Source: Asanoa ferruginea
GTDB taxonomy: Bacteria > Actinomycetota > Actinomycetes > Mycobacteriales > Micromonosporaceae
Direction of reading: 5' to 3'
Length of the DNA: 64,000 bases
NCBI RefSeq assembly: GCF_003387075.1
Contig: NZ_QUMQ01000001.1
Coordinates: 7,130,001-7,194,000 of the forward strand
A program made the translations under genes and the position numbers. A model generated the notes under the pieces. That model was not told where the DNA came from. It searched no databases and was given only the letters and a program-made list of their open reading frames with translations. Positions 9,424-17,673 of the stretch are shown here, in pieces (position 1 is the stretch's first letter; every line of letters starts with the position of its first letter).

Positions 9424-10422
9424 GTGACCTACCTCGCCGCCGATGACCGTTACGACTCCATGACCTACCGCCGGGCCGGCCGCAGTGGGGTCCGGCTCCC
9501 CGCCGTCTCCCTGGGCCTCTGGCACAACTTCGGCCACGGACGCCCCCTGGACACGCAAGCGGACATTCTGCACCGCGCGTTCGACCTCGGGGTGACCCAC
9601 TTCGACCTGGCCAACAACTACGGCCCGCCGCCGGGATCCGCCGAGGAGAACTTCGGCCGGATCATGGCCCGCGACCTCAAGCCCTACCGCGACGAGATGA
9701 TCATCTCGACCAAGGCCGGCTACCTGATGTGGCCCGGCCCCTACGGTGAATGGGGCTCGCGCAAATACCTGATCTCGTCGCTGGACCAGTCGCTGAAGCG
9801 GATGGGCCTGGACTACGTCGACGTCTTCTACCACCACCGGCCCGACCCGGACACGCCGCTGGAGGAGACGATGGCGGCGCTGGACCACGCGGTCCGCTCC
9901 GGGCGCGCGCAATACGTCGCGATCTCCAACTACACCTCCGAGCAGACCGCTGCCGCGGCCAAGATCCTTGCCGATCTGGGTACGCCGCTGCTGCTGCACC
10001 AGCCCTCCTACTCGATGCTCAACCGGTGGATCGAGCGCGACAACCTGCTCGACACGCTGGAGGAGGTCGGCGCCGGCTGCATCGCCTTCAGCCCGCTCCA
10101 GCAGGGCCTGCTGACCGACCGCTACCTGGGCGGCGTGCCGGCCGACTCGCGGATCGCGACCGGCGGCTTCCTCAAGGAGAGCGCGCTCGACGACCAGACG
10201 ATGGCCGTGGTCCGCGAGCTCAACGAGATCGCCCGCGGCCGTGGCCAGACGCTGGCCCAGCTCGCCCTGGTGTGGGCGCTGCGGGACGAGCGGATGACCA
10301 GCCTGATCATCGGCGCGAGCAGCGTCAAGCAGCTCGAGGACAACGTCGGCGCGCTGGACAACCTGGCACTGTCCAACGACGAGCTCGACGCGATCGACGG
10401 GGCCCTCACCAACCCGGCCTGA
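9424..10422 (+). CDS. Aldo/keto reductase, L-glyceraldehyde 3-phosphate reductase type (YghZ/Gpr-like)
   Basis: A 332-residue TIM-barrel oxidoreductase. The N-terminal YRRAGRSGVRLPAVSLGLW, the FDLANNYGPPPGSAEENFG segment with the catalytic tyrosine, the STKAGY lysine region and the YHHRPD motif match the YghZ/MgrA branch. That branch reduces small aldehydes such as L-glyceraldehyde 3-phosphate and methylglyoxal with NADPH. The C-terminal phosphate-binding segment IIGASSVKQLEDN is intact. The substrate is inferred from the family only. The GTG start is leaderless by position. Confidence 0.88.
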   Translation: MTYLAADDRYDSMTYRRAGRSGVRLPAVSLGLWHNFGHGRPLDTQADILHRAFDLGVTHFDLANNYGPPPGSAEENFGRIMARDLKPYRDEMIISTKAGYLMWPGPYGEWGSRKYLISSLDQSLKRMGLDYVDVFYHHRPDPDTPLEETMAALDHAVRSGRAQYVAISNYTSEQTAAAAKILADLGTPLLLHQPSYSMLNRWIERDNLLDTLEEVGAGCIAFSPLQQGLLTDRYLGGVPADSRIATGGFLKESALDDQTMAVVRELNEIARGRGQTLAQLALVWALRDERMTSLIIGASSVKQLEDNVGALDNLALSNDELDAIDGALTNPA

Positions 10423-10434
10423 GCGCCCGCACGG

Positions 10435-11184
10435 GTGGCGGCGGTGATCGACAATGGGGCGGTGCAACCGTCGCCCGCATCGCCGCCCCCGTCGCCAGCC
10501 GCCGCCGCCCCGCGCCGGCGGTGGCGTCGTTGGCTGCGGCCGCTGCTGTTCGCCCTTGCCGCTCTGGTGATCGCGGTGCCGGCGGCGGTGTTCGGCAGCG
10601 GGCTGTGGCTGCACTCCGCCGCCCGCGGCCACGTCTACTCGCTACAGACGGTGCCGGCCGCGCCGGTGGTGCTGGTGCTCGGGGCGCAGGTCTACCCCGA
10701 CGGGACGCCGTCGCCGTTCCTGGCCGCCCGGCTCGACCTGGCCCGCCAGCTCTACAACGCCGGGACCGTGCGGGCCGTGCTGGTCTCCGGCGACCACGGC
10801 GAGTGGGCCTATGACGAGCCGGGCGCGATGAGCACATGGCTGGTCGACCGCGGCGTGCCCGCGCGCCGGGTGGTGCAGGACCATGCCGGATTCGACACCT
10901 ACGACTCCTGCGTACGCGCCAAGAAGATCTTCGGTGTCGACCACCTCATCGTGGTGACCCAGAGCTTCCACATCGACCGGGCCGTGGCGCTGTGCCGCGA
11001 CGCCGGCATCGACGCGGTCGGGGTCGGCGACACGTCGGTCAAGAAGTTCAAGACGGCGTGGGACCGCGGCGCGTTCCGCGAGCGGCTCGCCGGCGTCAAG
11101 GCGGCGTGGGACGTGGCGACCGGGCGCGATCCGGTGTTCCTCGGGCCGCGGGAGACCGGAGTCGACGACGCGCTGGCAGGGTGA
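10435..11184 (+). CDS. SanA/YdcF family (DUF218) membrane-anchored protein
   Basis: A 249-residue protein with a proline/alanine-rich N terminus, one predicted transmembrane segment at about residues 33-56 and an extracytoplasmic DUF218 domain. The domain signatures are VVLVLGAQVYPDG, SPFLAARLDLARQLY, VLVSGDHG, MSTWLVDRGVP and TYDSCVRAKKIFGV. SanA relatives affect envelope barrier function in E. coli (vancomycin sensitivity), and their biochemistry is unclear. The first GTG (10435) was used; an in-frame GTG three codons on is possible. It lies 12 nt after the aldo/keto reductase stop and may be co-transcribed. Confidence 0.82.
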   Translation: MAAVIDNGAVQPSPASPPPSPAAAAPRRRWRRWLRPLLFALAALVIAVPAAVFGSGLWLHSAARGHVYSLQTVPAAPVVLVLGAQVYPDGTPSPFLAARLDLARQLYNAGTVRAVLVSGDHGEWAYDEPGAMSTWLVDRGVPARRVVQDHAGFDTYDSCVRAKKIFGVDHLIVVTQSFHIDRAVALCRDAGIDAVGVGDTSVKKFKTAWDRGAFRERLAGVKAAWDVATGRDPVFLGPRETGVDDALAG

Positions 11185-11215
11185 TCGTGGCCGGCAATCG
11201 TGGCAGGATGCCCGG

Positions 11216-12271
11216 GTGCGCGCTCCCCTCCGTACCGTGGCGATCGTCGGGTTTGTTGCCTTTCTAGCCGGATGCGGCGGTGAGGCGACGCCGTCCGGTG
11301 CGGTCGGCACGCCCGGCGCTTCGGCCACCGCTGCGGTCACCGGCGCTGACAAGCTCGGGCACGGGCCCGCTCGGCCCACCCCGACCGCCACGCGCGCACC
11401 CGCCGCCGGGTGCAACGGGCAACTACCGGCCGACAACGTCTGGCGGGCCGACGTGTCGAAGCTGCCGGTGCACCCGCGCTCGACGGCGATGGTGGCCAGC
11501 ATCGGCGCCGGCGCGGCCATGCATCCCGACTTCGGCTCCGGCGACTACGAGGGCGCACCGATCGGGATCCCGGTCACCACCGTGCCCGCCGGGCAGAAGA
11601 AGATCAACGTCTCCTTCGAGTACGCGTCAGAGAGCGACCGCGGCCCGTACCCGATCCCGGCCAACGCGAAGATCGAGGGCGGCCCACAGGCCGACGGCGA
11701 CCGGCACGTGATCGCCTTCGACAAGTCGGCCTGCAAGGTCTACGAGCTGTTCTCCGCGTTCCCCCAGGGCAGCGGCTGGCGGGCCGGCTCGGGCGCGGTG
11801 TTCGACCTGCGCTCCAACAAGCTGCGGCCGTCCGGCTGGACCTCGGCCGACGCGTCCGGCCTGTCGATCTTCGCGGGGCTGGTCCGCTACGACGAGGTCG
11901 CGGCCGGCCGGATCAACCACGCGATCCGGATCACCGTGCCGAAGACCCGCAGCGGCTTCACCTGGCCGGCCACCCACTCGGCGTCGTCGGCCACCGACGC
12001 CAACCTGCCGCAGCTCGGCCAGCGGCTGCGGCTCAAGACGTCGGTCAACACGGCCTCGATGCCCAAGCAGGCGCGGATCGTCGCCGAGGCGATGAAGCGC
12101 TACGGCGTGATCGTCGCCGACCACGGGTCGGCCTGGTTCATCTCCGGCGCGCCCGACGACCACTGGGACAACGACGCGCTGCGCGCGCTGAAGTCGTTGA
12201 CCGGCAACAACTTCGAGGTCGTCGACACCAGCGGCCTGATCGTCAGCAAGACCTCGGGAGCGACCCGCTAA
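11216..12271 (+). CDS. Secreted lipoprotein of unknown function
   Basis: A 351-residue protein with a lipoprotein signal peptide ending in the lipobox LAGC (C20), then a Thr/Ala/Pro-rich linker to about residue 65. The remaining 285 residues form a globular domain beginning CNGQLPADNVWRADVSKLPVHP. I know this domain only as a conserved hypothetical of Actinobacteria, and no catalytic motif is obvious. The start is GTG, preceded by a CAGGAT -10 box (11204-11209) with a 6-nt gap, so the mRNA is probably leaderless. The stop overlaps the stop of the convergent SRPBCC gene by 4 bp. Confidence 0.7.
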   Translation: MRAPLRTVAIVGFVAFLAGCGGEATPSGAVGTPGASATAAVTGADKLGHGPARPTPTATRAPAAGCNGQLPADNVWRADVSKLPVHPRSTAMVASIGAGAAMHPDFGSGDYEGAPIGIPVTTVPAGQKKINVSFEYASESDRGPYPIPANAKIEGGPQADGDRHVIAFDKSACKVYELFSAFPQGSGWRAGSGAVFDLRSNKLRPSGWTSADASGLSIFAGLVRYDEVAAGRINHAIRITVPKTRSGFTWPATHSASSATDANLPQLGQRLRLKTSVNTASMPKQARIVAEAMKRYGVIVADHGSAWFISGAPDDHWDNDALRALKSLTGNNFEVVDTSGLIVSKTSGATR

Positions 12272-12735
12272 TCGGCCTCGGCCAGCGCGGCCAGCTGGCC
12301 GGTGACCGTGCCCCAGCCGTCTTCGAAGCCCAACTTCTCGTGCAGGGCGCGGGCGGCCGGGTCGCCGTGCCGCACGACGACCCGGTAGTCGGTGCCGTCC
12401 GGGTGGTCCCGCAGCGTGATCTCGGCGGTCATCGCGACCGGTGCCGCCTCGGCGGGGCGCCAGGCGCTGTCGATCGCGTTGGTGAACACGATCCGCTCGA
12501 GCTCGTCGACGACCAGGAACACGGCGTCCATATGCGGGACGAACGCGGCACCGTCGTCGCTGAGTTGAGTCACGAATGCCCCGCCGGGCCGGACCTCGAG
12601 GCGATCGACCCGGCATCGGCTCGGCGCGGGGATCCACCACTGGGCAAGGCGGGCCGGGTCGGTCCAGGCGCGCCACACGGTCGCTCGCGGTGCGCGGATC
12701 ACGCGGTCGAGGGTCAGGTCCAGGTCGGGGTTCAT
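12268..12735 (-). CDS. SRPBCC (Aha1-like) domain protein paired with ArsR regulator
   Basis: A 155-residue START/Aha1-like protein. It begins MNPDLDLTLDRVIRAPRATVWRAWTDPARLAQWW, the standard entry into this fold. Its ATG overlaps the stop of the upstream ArsR-type gene by 4 bp, so the two are translationally coupled. ArsR/SRPBCC pairs of this type are widespread. The usual idea is that the regulator controls the pair in response to an unknown hydrophobic signal, and no ligand can be named from sequence. Confidence 0.82.
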   Translation of the reverse strand: MNPDLDLTLDRVIRAPRATVWRAWTDPARLAQWWIPAPSRCRVDRLEVRPGGAFVTQLSDDGAAFVPHMDAVFLVVDELERIVFTNAIDSAWRPAEAAPVAMTAEITLRDHPDGTDYRVVVRHGDPAARALHEKLGFEDGWGTVTGQLAALAEAD

Positions 12736-13070
12736 GGTCGGTTCTCCTCGGTGCTGGTGACGAGGCTCTCCAGGCGGTCGGTGCGGTCCTCCCAGACGCG
12801 GCGCTGCTCGGCGAGCCAGTCGTCGAGCACGGCGAGCCGTTCGCGGTTGAGCACGCAGGTGCGCACCCGGCCGGCCTTGAGCGTGCTGATCAGCCCGCTC
12901 GACTCCAGCGTGCGCACGTGCTTCATAAACGACGGCAGCGTCATCGGGAACTCGCGGGCCAGATCGCCCACGCTGGTCGGACCGCGGCCGAGGCGCCGGA
13001 TGACGCCACGTCGGGTCGGGTCGGCCAAGGCGACGAACACGTCGTCGAGCGCGGCCGAATACTGTGCCAT
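12732..13070 (-). CDS. ArsR family winged-helix regulator
   Basis: A 112-residue protein with a winged helix-turn-helix covering about residues 7-80: FVALADPTRRGVIRRLGRGP, SVGDLAREFPMTLPSFMKHVRTLESSGLI. No metal-binding cysteine pair of the ArsR/SmtB kind is present, which fits the SRPBCC-associated subgroup rather than metal sensors. It is first in a two-gene operon with the SRPBCC gene. The ATG is at 13068-13070. Confidence 0.88.
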   Translation of the reverse strand: MAQYSAALDDVFVALADPTRRGVIRRLGRGPTSVGDLAREFPMTLPSFMKHVRTLESSGLISTLKAGRVRTCVLNRERLAVLDDWLAEQRRVWEDRTDRLESLVTSTEENRP

Positions 13071-13123
13071 GAGGCTAAGTATTGCGGCCGAAGATGGTTA
13101 GCGCAAGGGCTAAGTGTCGGGGA

Positions 13124-13699
13124 TCAGCCGGCGCGGCGGCGGGCGCGGCGGGCGGCGAGTTCGTCGCCGGTCGGCGCGTCGTCTTCCGCCTCGACCGGGG
13201 CCGGCTCGGCGGGCTCAGCGGGCAGGTGCGAGAGCGAGCCCTGGATCTCCTTGAACGCACCGCCGATGGCGATGCCGAACACGCCCTGGCCGCCCTGGAG
13301 CAGGTCGACGACCTCTTCCGGGGATCGGCACTCGTAGACCGTGGTGCCGTCGGAGATCAGCGTGATGCCGGCGAGGTCGCCGACGCCGCGGGACCGCAGT
13401 GTCTCGATCGCCTTGCGGATGTTTTGCAATGAGACGCCGGCGTCGAGGAGGCGCTTGACCACCTTGAGGACGACCAGGTCGCGGAACGAGTAGAGGCGCT
13501 GCGTGCCGGAGCCGGAGGCGTCGCGGACGCTCGGCACGACCAGTGCCGTGCGGGCCCAGTAGTCGAGCTGGCGATAGCTGATGCCGACCGCGTGACAGGC
13601 GGTTACGCCTCGGTAGCCGACGGAGTCGTCGTCAGTGGGGACCGACGGTGCGTCGGTGTCGGGTCTACCCGCAGGATCAGGATCACGTGGGTCGGGCAT
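13124..13699 (-). CDS. MerR family regulator (Rv1830-like)
   Basis: A 191-residue MerR-type regulator. After 30 disordered residues the winged helix reads YRGVTACHAVGISYRQLDYWARTALV, followed by TQRLYSFRDLVVLKVVKRLLDAGVSLQNIRKAI. There is no cysteine effector site, and the C-terminal part ends in an acidic/Arg-rich tail. By position (last gene of the gcvH-garA-ftsR-nuclease block) it matches Rv1830 of M. tuberculosis. A GGGAGG ribosome-binding site lies upstream of the ATG at 13697-13699. Confidence 0.85.
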   Translation of the reverse strand: MPDPRDPDPAGRPDTDAPSVPTDDDSVGYRGVTACHAVGISYRQLDYWARTALVVPSVRDASGSGTQRLYSFRDLVVLKVVKRLLDAGVSLQNIRKAIETLRSRGVGDLAGITLISDGTTVYECRSPEEVVDLLQGGQGVFGIAIGGAFKEIQGSLSHLPAEPAEPAPVEAEDDAPTGDELAARRARRRAG

Positions 13700-13861
13700 G
13701 TGGCTACCTCCCCGCCAGCGGGGTGCCGCGTCGTGCCGGGACGCGCACCCGTCAACAGCGCCAACCCTATAGCTCAGATCGGTGCGCGGGGCGCAGGCTT
13801 TGCGCCGACACGCCGCGATCTGAGGACATCACCCGAGCCCTGCGCAGGACCCGGCCGAGGC

Positions 13862-14329
13862 TCAGCCCGCGAAGTCTTCCGGGCGGACCTGCTCGAGGAA
13901 CTCCCGGAACTTTTCAACCTCGTCTTCCTGCTCGTCAGGAATCACGATGCCGGCCTCGGTGAGCACCTGCTCGGCACAGCGGATCGGGGCGCCCACGCGG
14001 AGCGCGAGCGCGATCGAGTCGCTGGGGCGGGCGGAGACCCGCAGGTTGTTGTCGCCGATCAACAGATCGGCGTAGAAGACGTTTTCCTTCAGCTCGACGA
14101 TCTCCACGGCGTTGAGCGGCGCCTTGAGGGCAGCCAGCACGTCACGGAGAAGATCATGGGTCAGCGGCCGGGCCGGCTTCACGCCCTGCTGCTCATAGGC
14201 GATCGCCGTGGCCTCCACCGCACCGATCCAGATCGGCAGGTAGCGGTCGCCCTCGACCTCTCGGAGCAGCACAATCGGCTGGTTGCTGGGCAACTCGACC
14301 CGAACCCCGACCACGCTCAGCTCACGCAC
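13862..14329 (-). CDS. Bifunctional nuclease family protein (DUF151, Rv1829-like)
   Basis: A 155-residue protein of the bifunctional nuclease/DUF151 family: MRELSVVGVRVELPSNQPIV, LPIWIGAVEATAIA, PLTHDLLRDVL and the C-terminal SARPSDSIALALR motif. Plant homologues have DNase/RNase activity. The bacterial role is unproven, although the gene is nearly always placed between two merR genes in actinobacteria, as here. Three to four hundred bases separate it from ftsR, including a strong hairpin. Confidence 0.88.
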   Translation of the reverse strand: MRELSVVGVRVELPSNQPIVLLREVEGDRYLPIWIGAVEATAIAYEQQGVKPARPLTHDLLRDVLAALKAPLNAVEIVELKENVFYADLLIGDNNLRVSARPSDSIALALRVGAPIRCAEQVLTEAGIVIPDEQEDEVEKFREFLEQVRPEDFAG

Positions 14330-14476
14330 CGCGCCTCCGTGTCGTCGTCATTCCCAGCACCGTCGCCGGCCCCTTCCTTGCACGGTACACGCGCGGACGG
14401 AGCGCGTCCCGCACGCGCGGTCGGTGCCGAAGGGGGAACCGGCTTCGAGCCTACGTGATCTGTGTGAGCGGAGGGC

Positions 14477-14503
14477 AGCCCGGCCCGCCGCGCGGGCCGG
14501 GCT
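14477..14503 (-). terminator. GC hairpin at the end of ftsR
   Basis: A 12-bp perfect stem, AGCCCGGCCCGC (14477-14488) and its complement (14492-14503), with a 3-nt loop, begins at the last base of the ftsR stop codon. There is no T-run, so termination may be partial, letting the downstream nuclease and merR genes be read through or use their own promoter. Confidence 0.55.
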
Positions 14504-15231
14504 CAGCGCCCGAGCGTGTCGCGTAGGCCGGCCCGGACCAGCGCTGCTCGCAGTTGCTGGGCCAGGCCGGTCAGCTCCTGGGCAGCCGCGGCCGCCCGGG
14601 CCTTCGCGGCCGGGTCGTTCTGCCGGGCCAGCGGCCCGACCAGCTGCGCGAAGAGGCCAACATCACGGTCGGCCGCCGCCTTGTAGCCACGCAGGTGGCG
14701 CACCTGGAGCCCGTAGGACGCCAGGCCGGCCACCGCCGCGGCGATCACCAGCGCGTCGGCGTCGTACCAGCCAGGGGTGCGCTGGGTCACCATGCCCAGC
14801 TCCTCCAGCTCGGCCAGGCTGCCGGGGTCGATGCCGGTGCGCTCGACCAGCTCCGCCCGCCGGACCAGCGCGTCGGCCGGCGGCGCGGCCGGCTCGTCGG
14901 AGACAGCGACCAGCACGGGACGCCGGGGCGCGACGTCGTCGCCGCGCTCCCACGCCTCGAGCTCGGCCCGGATCACCCGCAGCGGGAGGTAGCGGTCGCG
15001 TTGCGCGGTCAGCACGAAACGCAGCCGGTCGACGTCGCGCCAGCTGTATTTGCGGTAGCCCGCCGGCGTGCGCTGCGGCTCGACCAGCCCCTCCGCCTCG
15101 AGGAAGCGCAGCTTGGAGATGGTGGTGTCAGGGAACTCCGGGCGCAGTTCGGCCAGGACCTCACCGATGCTCATACGCGGAAGCGTGCGCGGGTCGGCGC
15201 CGGCCGCCGCGCCCGGGGCACGTTCGGTCAC
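14503..15231 (-). CDS. ftsR: MerR-like regulator FtsR (Rv1828 type)
   Basis: A 242-residue regulator with an N-terminal MerR-type winged helix (RMSIGEVLAELRPEFPDTTISKLRFLEAEGLV, then YRKYSWRDVDRLRFVL). The C-terminal domain ends in a helical segment (VRHLRGYKAAADRDVGLF). This is the conserved actinobacterial Rv1828/FtsR family. The C. glutamicum member activates ftsZ, so a role in division control is expected. The GTG start is 15 nt from the garA stop, indicating one operon. Confidence 0.88.
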   Translation of the reverse strand: MTERAPGAAAGADPRTLPRMSIGEVLAELRPEFPDTTISKLRFLEAEGLVEPQRTPAGYRKYSWRDVDRLRFVLTAQRDRYLPLRVIRAELEAWERGDDVAPRRPVLVAVSDEPAAPPADALVRRAELVERTGIDPGSLAELEELGMVTQRTPGWYDADALVIAAAVAGLASYGLQVRHLRGYKAAADRDVGLFAQLVGPLARQNDPAAKARAAAAAQELTGLAQQLRAALVRAGLRDTLGR

Positions 15232-15246
15232 GCGTCGCCTCCCGCG

Positions 15247-15699
15247 TCAGCCGCGCGCGGACTCCTCGTCGGGCCGTGGACCGGCGATGAACACCAGCCG
15301 GAACTTGCCGATCTGCACCTCGTCGCCGTTGCTGAGCGTCGCCGCTTCGACCCGTTCGCGGTTGACGTAGGTGCCGTTGAGGCTGCCCACGTCGCGCACC
15401 GTGAAGGTGCCGCCGTCGCGGTGGAACTCGGCGTGGCGACGGGAGACCGTCACGTCGTCGAGGAAGATGTCACTGTCGGGGTGCCGGCCGCTCGTGGTCA
15501 CGTCGTGGTCCAACAGGAACCGGGCGCCAGCGTTGGGGCCGCGCCGGACGACCAGCAAGGCCATTCCCGGCGGCAGCGAGCCCGACATGCGGCCGGGCAC
15601 GACGTCAGCGTCGGGGCCCTCCAGCACTTCGTCGAGCGAGCCCAGGTTGAGCGTCGACGTGACGTCGAGTGGGGGAAACTCGTCGTCGGGGCGCGTCAT
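15247..15699 (-). CDS. garA: FHA domain protein GarA/OdhI
   Basis: A 150-residue forkhead-associated protein. The phosphopeptide-binding motifs are SGRHPDSDIFLD, SRRHAEF and SLNGTYVN. The N-terminal tail has DVTSTLNLG (T14, S15 and T16), the likely target of Ser/Thr kinases such as PknB or PknG. In mycobacteria and corynebacteria unphosphorylated GarA/OdhI inhibits 2-oxoglutarate dehydrogenase and tunes glutamate metabolism, and phosphorylation makes it bind itself. The tail differs from the mycobacterial ETTS motif, so which residue is modified is uncertain. Confidence 0.92.
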   Translation of the reverse strand: MTRPDDEFPPLDVTSTLNLGSLDEVLEGPDADVVPGRMSGSLPPGMALLVVRRGPNAGARFLLDHDVTTSGRHPDSDIFLDDVTVSRRHAEFHRDGGTFTVRDVGSLNGTYVNRERVEAATLSNGDEVQIGKFRLVFIAGPRPDEESARG

Positions 15700-15857
15700 C
15701 GGTCCACCTCACGGATCTTTCGGCAGCGGCGCCGGACACCCCGGCCCCTTTGGGCAGCAACTTGAACAAGTCAAAAACAACCTCGCGAGCCTAGCCAGCC
15801 CTGAAATCCAGGGTCAACCAGACGCGCGGGCACTTCTGGACGCTCCGAAGGGTTGGA

Positions 15858-16235
15858 TCAACCCTCGGTGATTTCCCGGTAGGCGGCGGCCGTCAGCAGG
15901 CCGTCGAGAGCAGCCGGGTCACTCGGCTCGATCTCGACCAGCCAACCCGCACCGTAGGGGTCCGAGTTGATCGTCTCCGGTTCGTCGACGAGCTTCTCGT
16001 TGCGTGCCACGACCGTCCCGGAAATCGGAGCGTAGATCTCCGAGACGCTCTTGGTGGACTCGACCTCGCCGAACGAGTCGCCGGCGGAGACCTGCGCGCC
16101 CTGCTCGGGAAGCTGGACGTAGACGATGTCGCCGAGCGCGTCCTGCGCGAAGTGGGTGATGCCCACGCGCGCGGGACCGTCGCCGCCGCGTACCCATTCG
16201 TGTTCGGCGGTGTATCGCAGGTCGTCAGGAATCAC
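15858..16235 (-). CDS. gcvH: Glycine cleavage system H protein
   Basis: A 125-residue lipoyl carrier protein of the glycine cleavage system. The lipoylated lysine is K62 in GEVESTKSVSEIYAP. The N terminus (IPDDLRYTAEHEWV) and C terminus (GLLTAAAYREI) are standard. The start is GTG at 16233-16235. It sits in the garA/ftsR block rather than with gcvP, as in mycobacteria. Confidence 0.96.
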   Translation of the reverse strand: MIPDDLRYTAEHEWVRGGDGPARVGITHFAQDALGDIVYVQLPEQGAQVSAGDSFGEVESTKSVSEIYAPISGTVVARNEKLVDEPETINSDPYGAGWLVEIEPSDPAALDGLLTAAAYREITEG

Positions 16236-16256
16236 TATCGGTTCCTTCTTCGTCGG

Positions 16257-17324
16257 TCAGCTCACCGGCTTGGCGTGCTTGAGATTGACGGGCTCGGCGA
16301 TGGCCGTGACGTCGACCGTGTCGTGCTCGTCGACGATCACGTTACCGCCGTCGGCTTTGATCGACGGCACCAGCCCGTCCGGAATGTTGAGCGCGGTGCG
16401 CATCGTCGGTGGATCGCCGATGACCGTGATCGTGTAAGCGCCGGTCAACCGCTTACCGGACACCTCGATCCCGCCGTCGGCGTCGATGAAGTAGGTGCTC
16501 GCCACGATCCGCACCGTCGTGCCGTCGACACCGGCGATCTGCATGGCCTCGGCGTCGGCGCCGCGCAACTCCTGCACCGCGTTGAGGATGTCGGACGCCG
16601 CGATCGGCTCCGGACCGGCGACGAACCGGATGGTCAGCCCCGGCCCCTGCGCCGCCGCGGTGCCAGCCAGGATGGCCAACTCGTCGGCCCGCTTCTTGGC
16701 CTCCTCCATCGCCGCGGCCCGACCCTGCGCGCCGGATTGGAGCTGCCGCTGGCTGTCCTCAAGGGACGCGATCTCGCGCTGGAGGCGGTCTTCCTGACCC
16801 TGGAGGTCGGACTGGAGGCGGACCAGGTCGTCTTCGCGCATGGCGGCCAGGTCGGAGTCGACGGACTTCCCGCGCAACTGCACCGCCAGGGTGAAGCCGA
16901 GCAGGGCCAACAACACGAGAATGATCACACCCGCGGTGCCGCGTCGCTTGCGCACCGCACGCGCGGGCGCCGGGTCCGCTTCGGGTTCGGGTTCGCCTTC
17001 ATCGGATACGGGCGGCGGCGTGACCGTGGCGCCGGTGGAGCGCTCGGCCCGGGGCAGGGCGACGGTCGCCTCGTCGTCCGCCGCCTCCGGCGCCTCGCTG
17101 GTCTCCGTCTCCGTCTCTGGCTCGGGCTCCGGTGGGGACAGCTCCCCGGTTGTGCTCGGGGTGACCGGGGAGAGCCGCACCGTGGCCTCTTCCTGGCCCA
17201 GCTCAGGCTCGGGGGGCTGGGCCGGCGCGGAGGCCCGGTTGGCCGCCTGGCGACCAGGGGTTGGCTTGCGGGCCGGCTTGGCCGGCTCCGCGGGTGTGCC
17301 GCTTTCGCGGGGGTCGTCGGTCAT
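16257..17324 (-). CDS. DUF881 family membrane protein (Rv1825-like)
   Basis: A 355-residue protein with a long acidic/proline-rich N-terminal region of about 125 residues, a transmembrane helix (AGVIILVLLALLGFTLAV, about residues 130-148), a coiled coil (LQSDLQGQEDRLQREIASLEDSQ) and an extracytoplasmic DUF881 domain. The ATG at 17322-17324 was chosen because GGGAGGA lies 6 nt upstream. The family is conserved next to the small basic protein in actinobacteria and a cell-envelope or division role is suspected. It is followed 21 nt later by gcvH. Confidence 0.88.
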   Translation of the reverse strand: MTDDPRESGTPAEPAKPARKPTPGRQAANRASAPAQPPEPELGQEEATVRLSPVTPSTTGELSPPEPEPETETETSEAPEAADDEATVALPRAERSTGATVTPPPVSDEGEPEPEADPAPARAVRKRRGTAGVIILVLLALLGFTLAVQLRGKSVDSDLAAMREDDLVRLQSDLQGQEDRLQREIASLEDSQRQLQSGAQGRAAAMEEAKKRADELAILAGTAAAQGPGLTIRFVAGPEPIAASDILNAVQELRGADAEAMQIAGVDGTTVRIVASTYFIDADGGIEVSGKRLTGAYTITVIGDPPTMRTALNIPDGLVPSIKADGGNVIVDEHDTVDVTAIAEPVNLKHAKPVS

Positions 17325-17340
17325 CGTCGGTCCTCCCGCA

Positions 17341-17673
17341 TCAGGCCCGGAACAGGTGTCGGCGGATCGCGGCCACGTTGCCGAAGATGCGGACGCCGAG
17401 GACGACCACGACGCCGGTGGAGAGTTGCCCGCCCACGCCGAGCTGGTCGCCAAGGTAGACGATCAGCGCGGCGACCAGCACGTTGGAGATGAACGAGATG
17501 ACGAACTGCTGGTCGTCGAAAATGCCGTCGAGCTTGGCGCGGACACCGCCGAACACGGCGTCGAGGGCCGCGACCACCGCGATCGGCAGGTAGGGCTCGA
17601 GCCAACCGGGCACGGTCGGGCCGAACACGATGCCGAGGACGACGCCCACGACGAGGGCGAGAACGGGGATCAT
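17341..17673 (-). CDS. Small basic protein family (DUF1290, Rv1824-like)
   Basis: A 110-residue polytopic membrane protein starting MIPVLALVVGVVLGIVFGP, with about three hydrophobic segments and the conserved AALDAVFGGVRAKL motif that defines the sbp family. Its function is unknown. It is always found between two DUF881 genes in this block. Its ATG directly abuts the stop codon of the upstream DUF881 gene. Confidence 0.92.
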   Translation of the reverse strand: MIPVLALVVGVVLGIVFGPTVPGWLEPYLPIAVVAALDAVFGGVRAKLDGIFDDQQFVISFISNVLVAALIVYLGDQLGVGGQLSTGVVVVLGVRIFGNVAAIRRHLFRA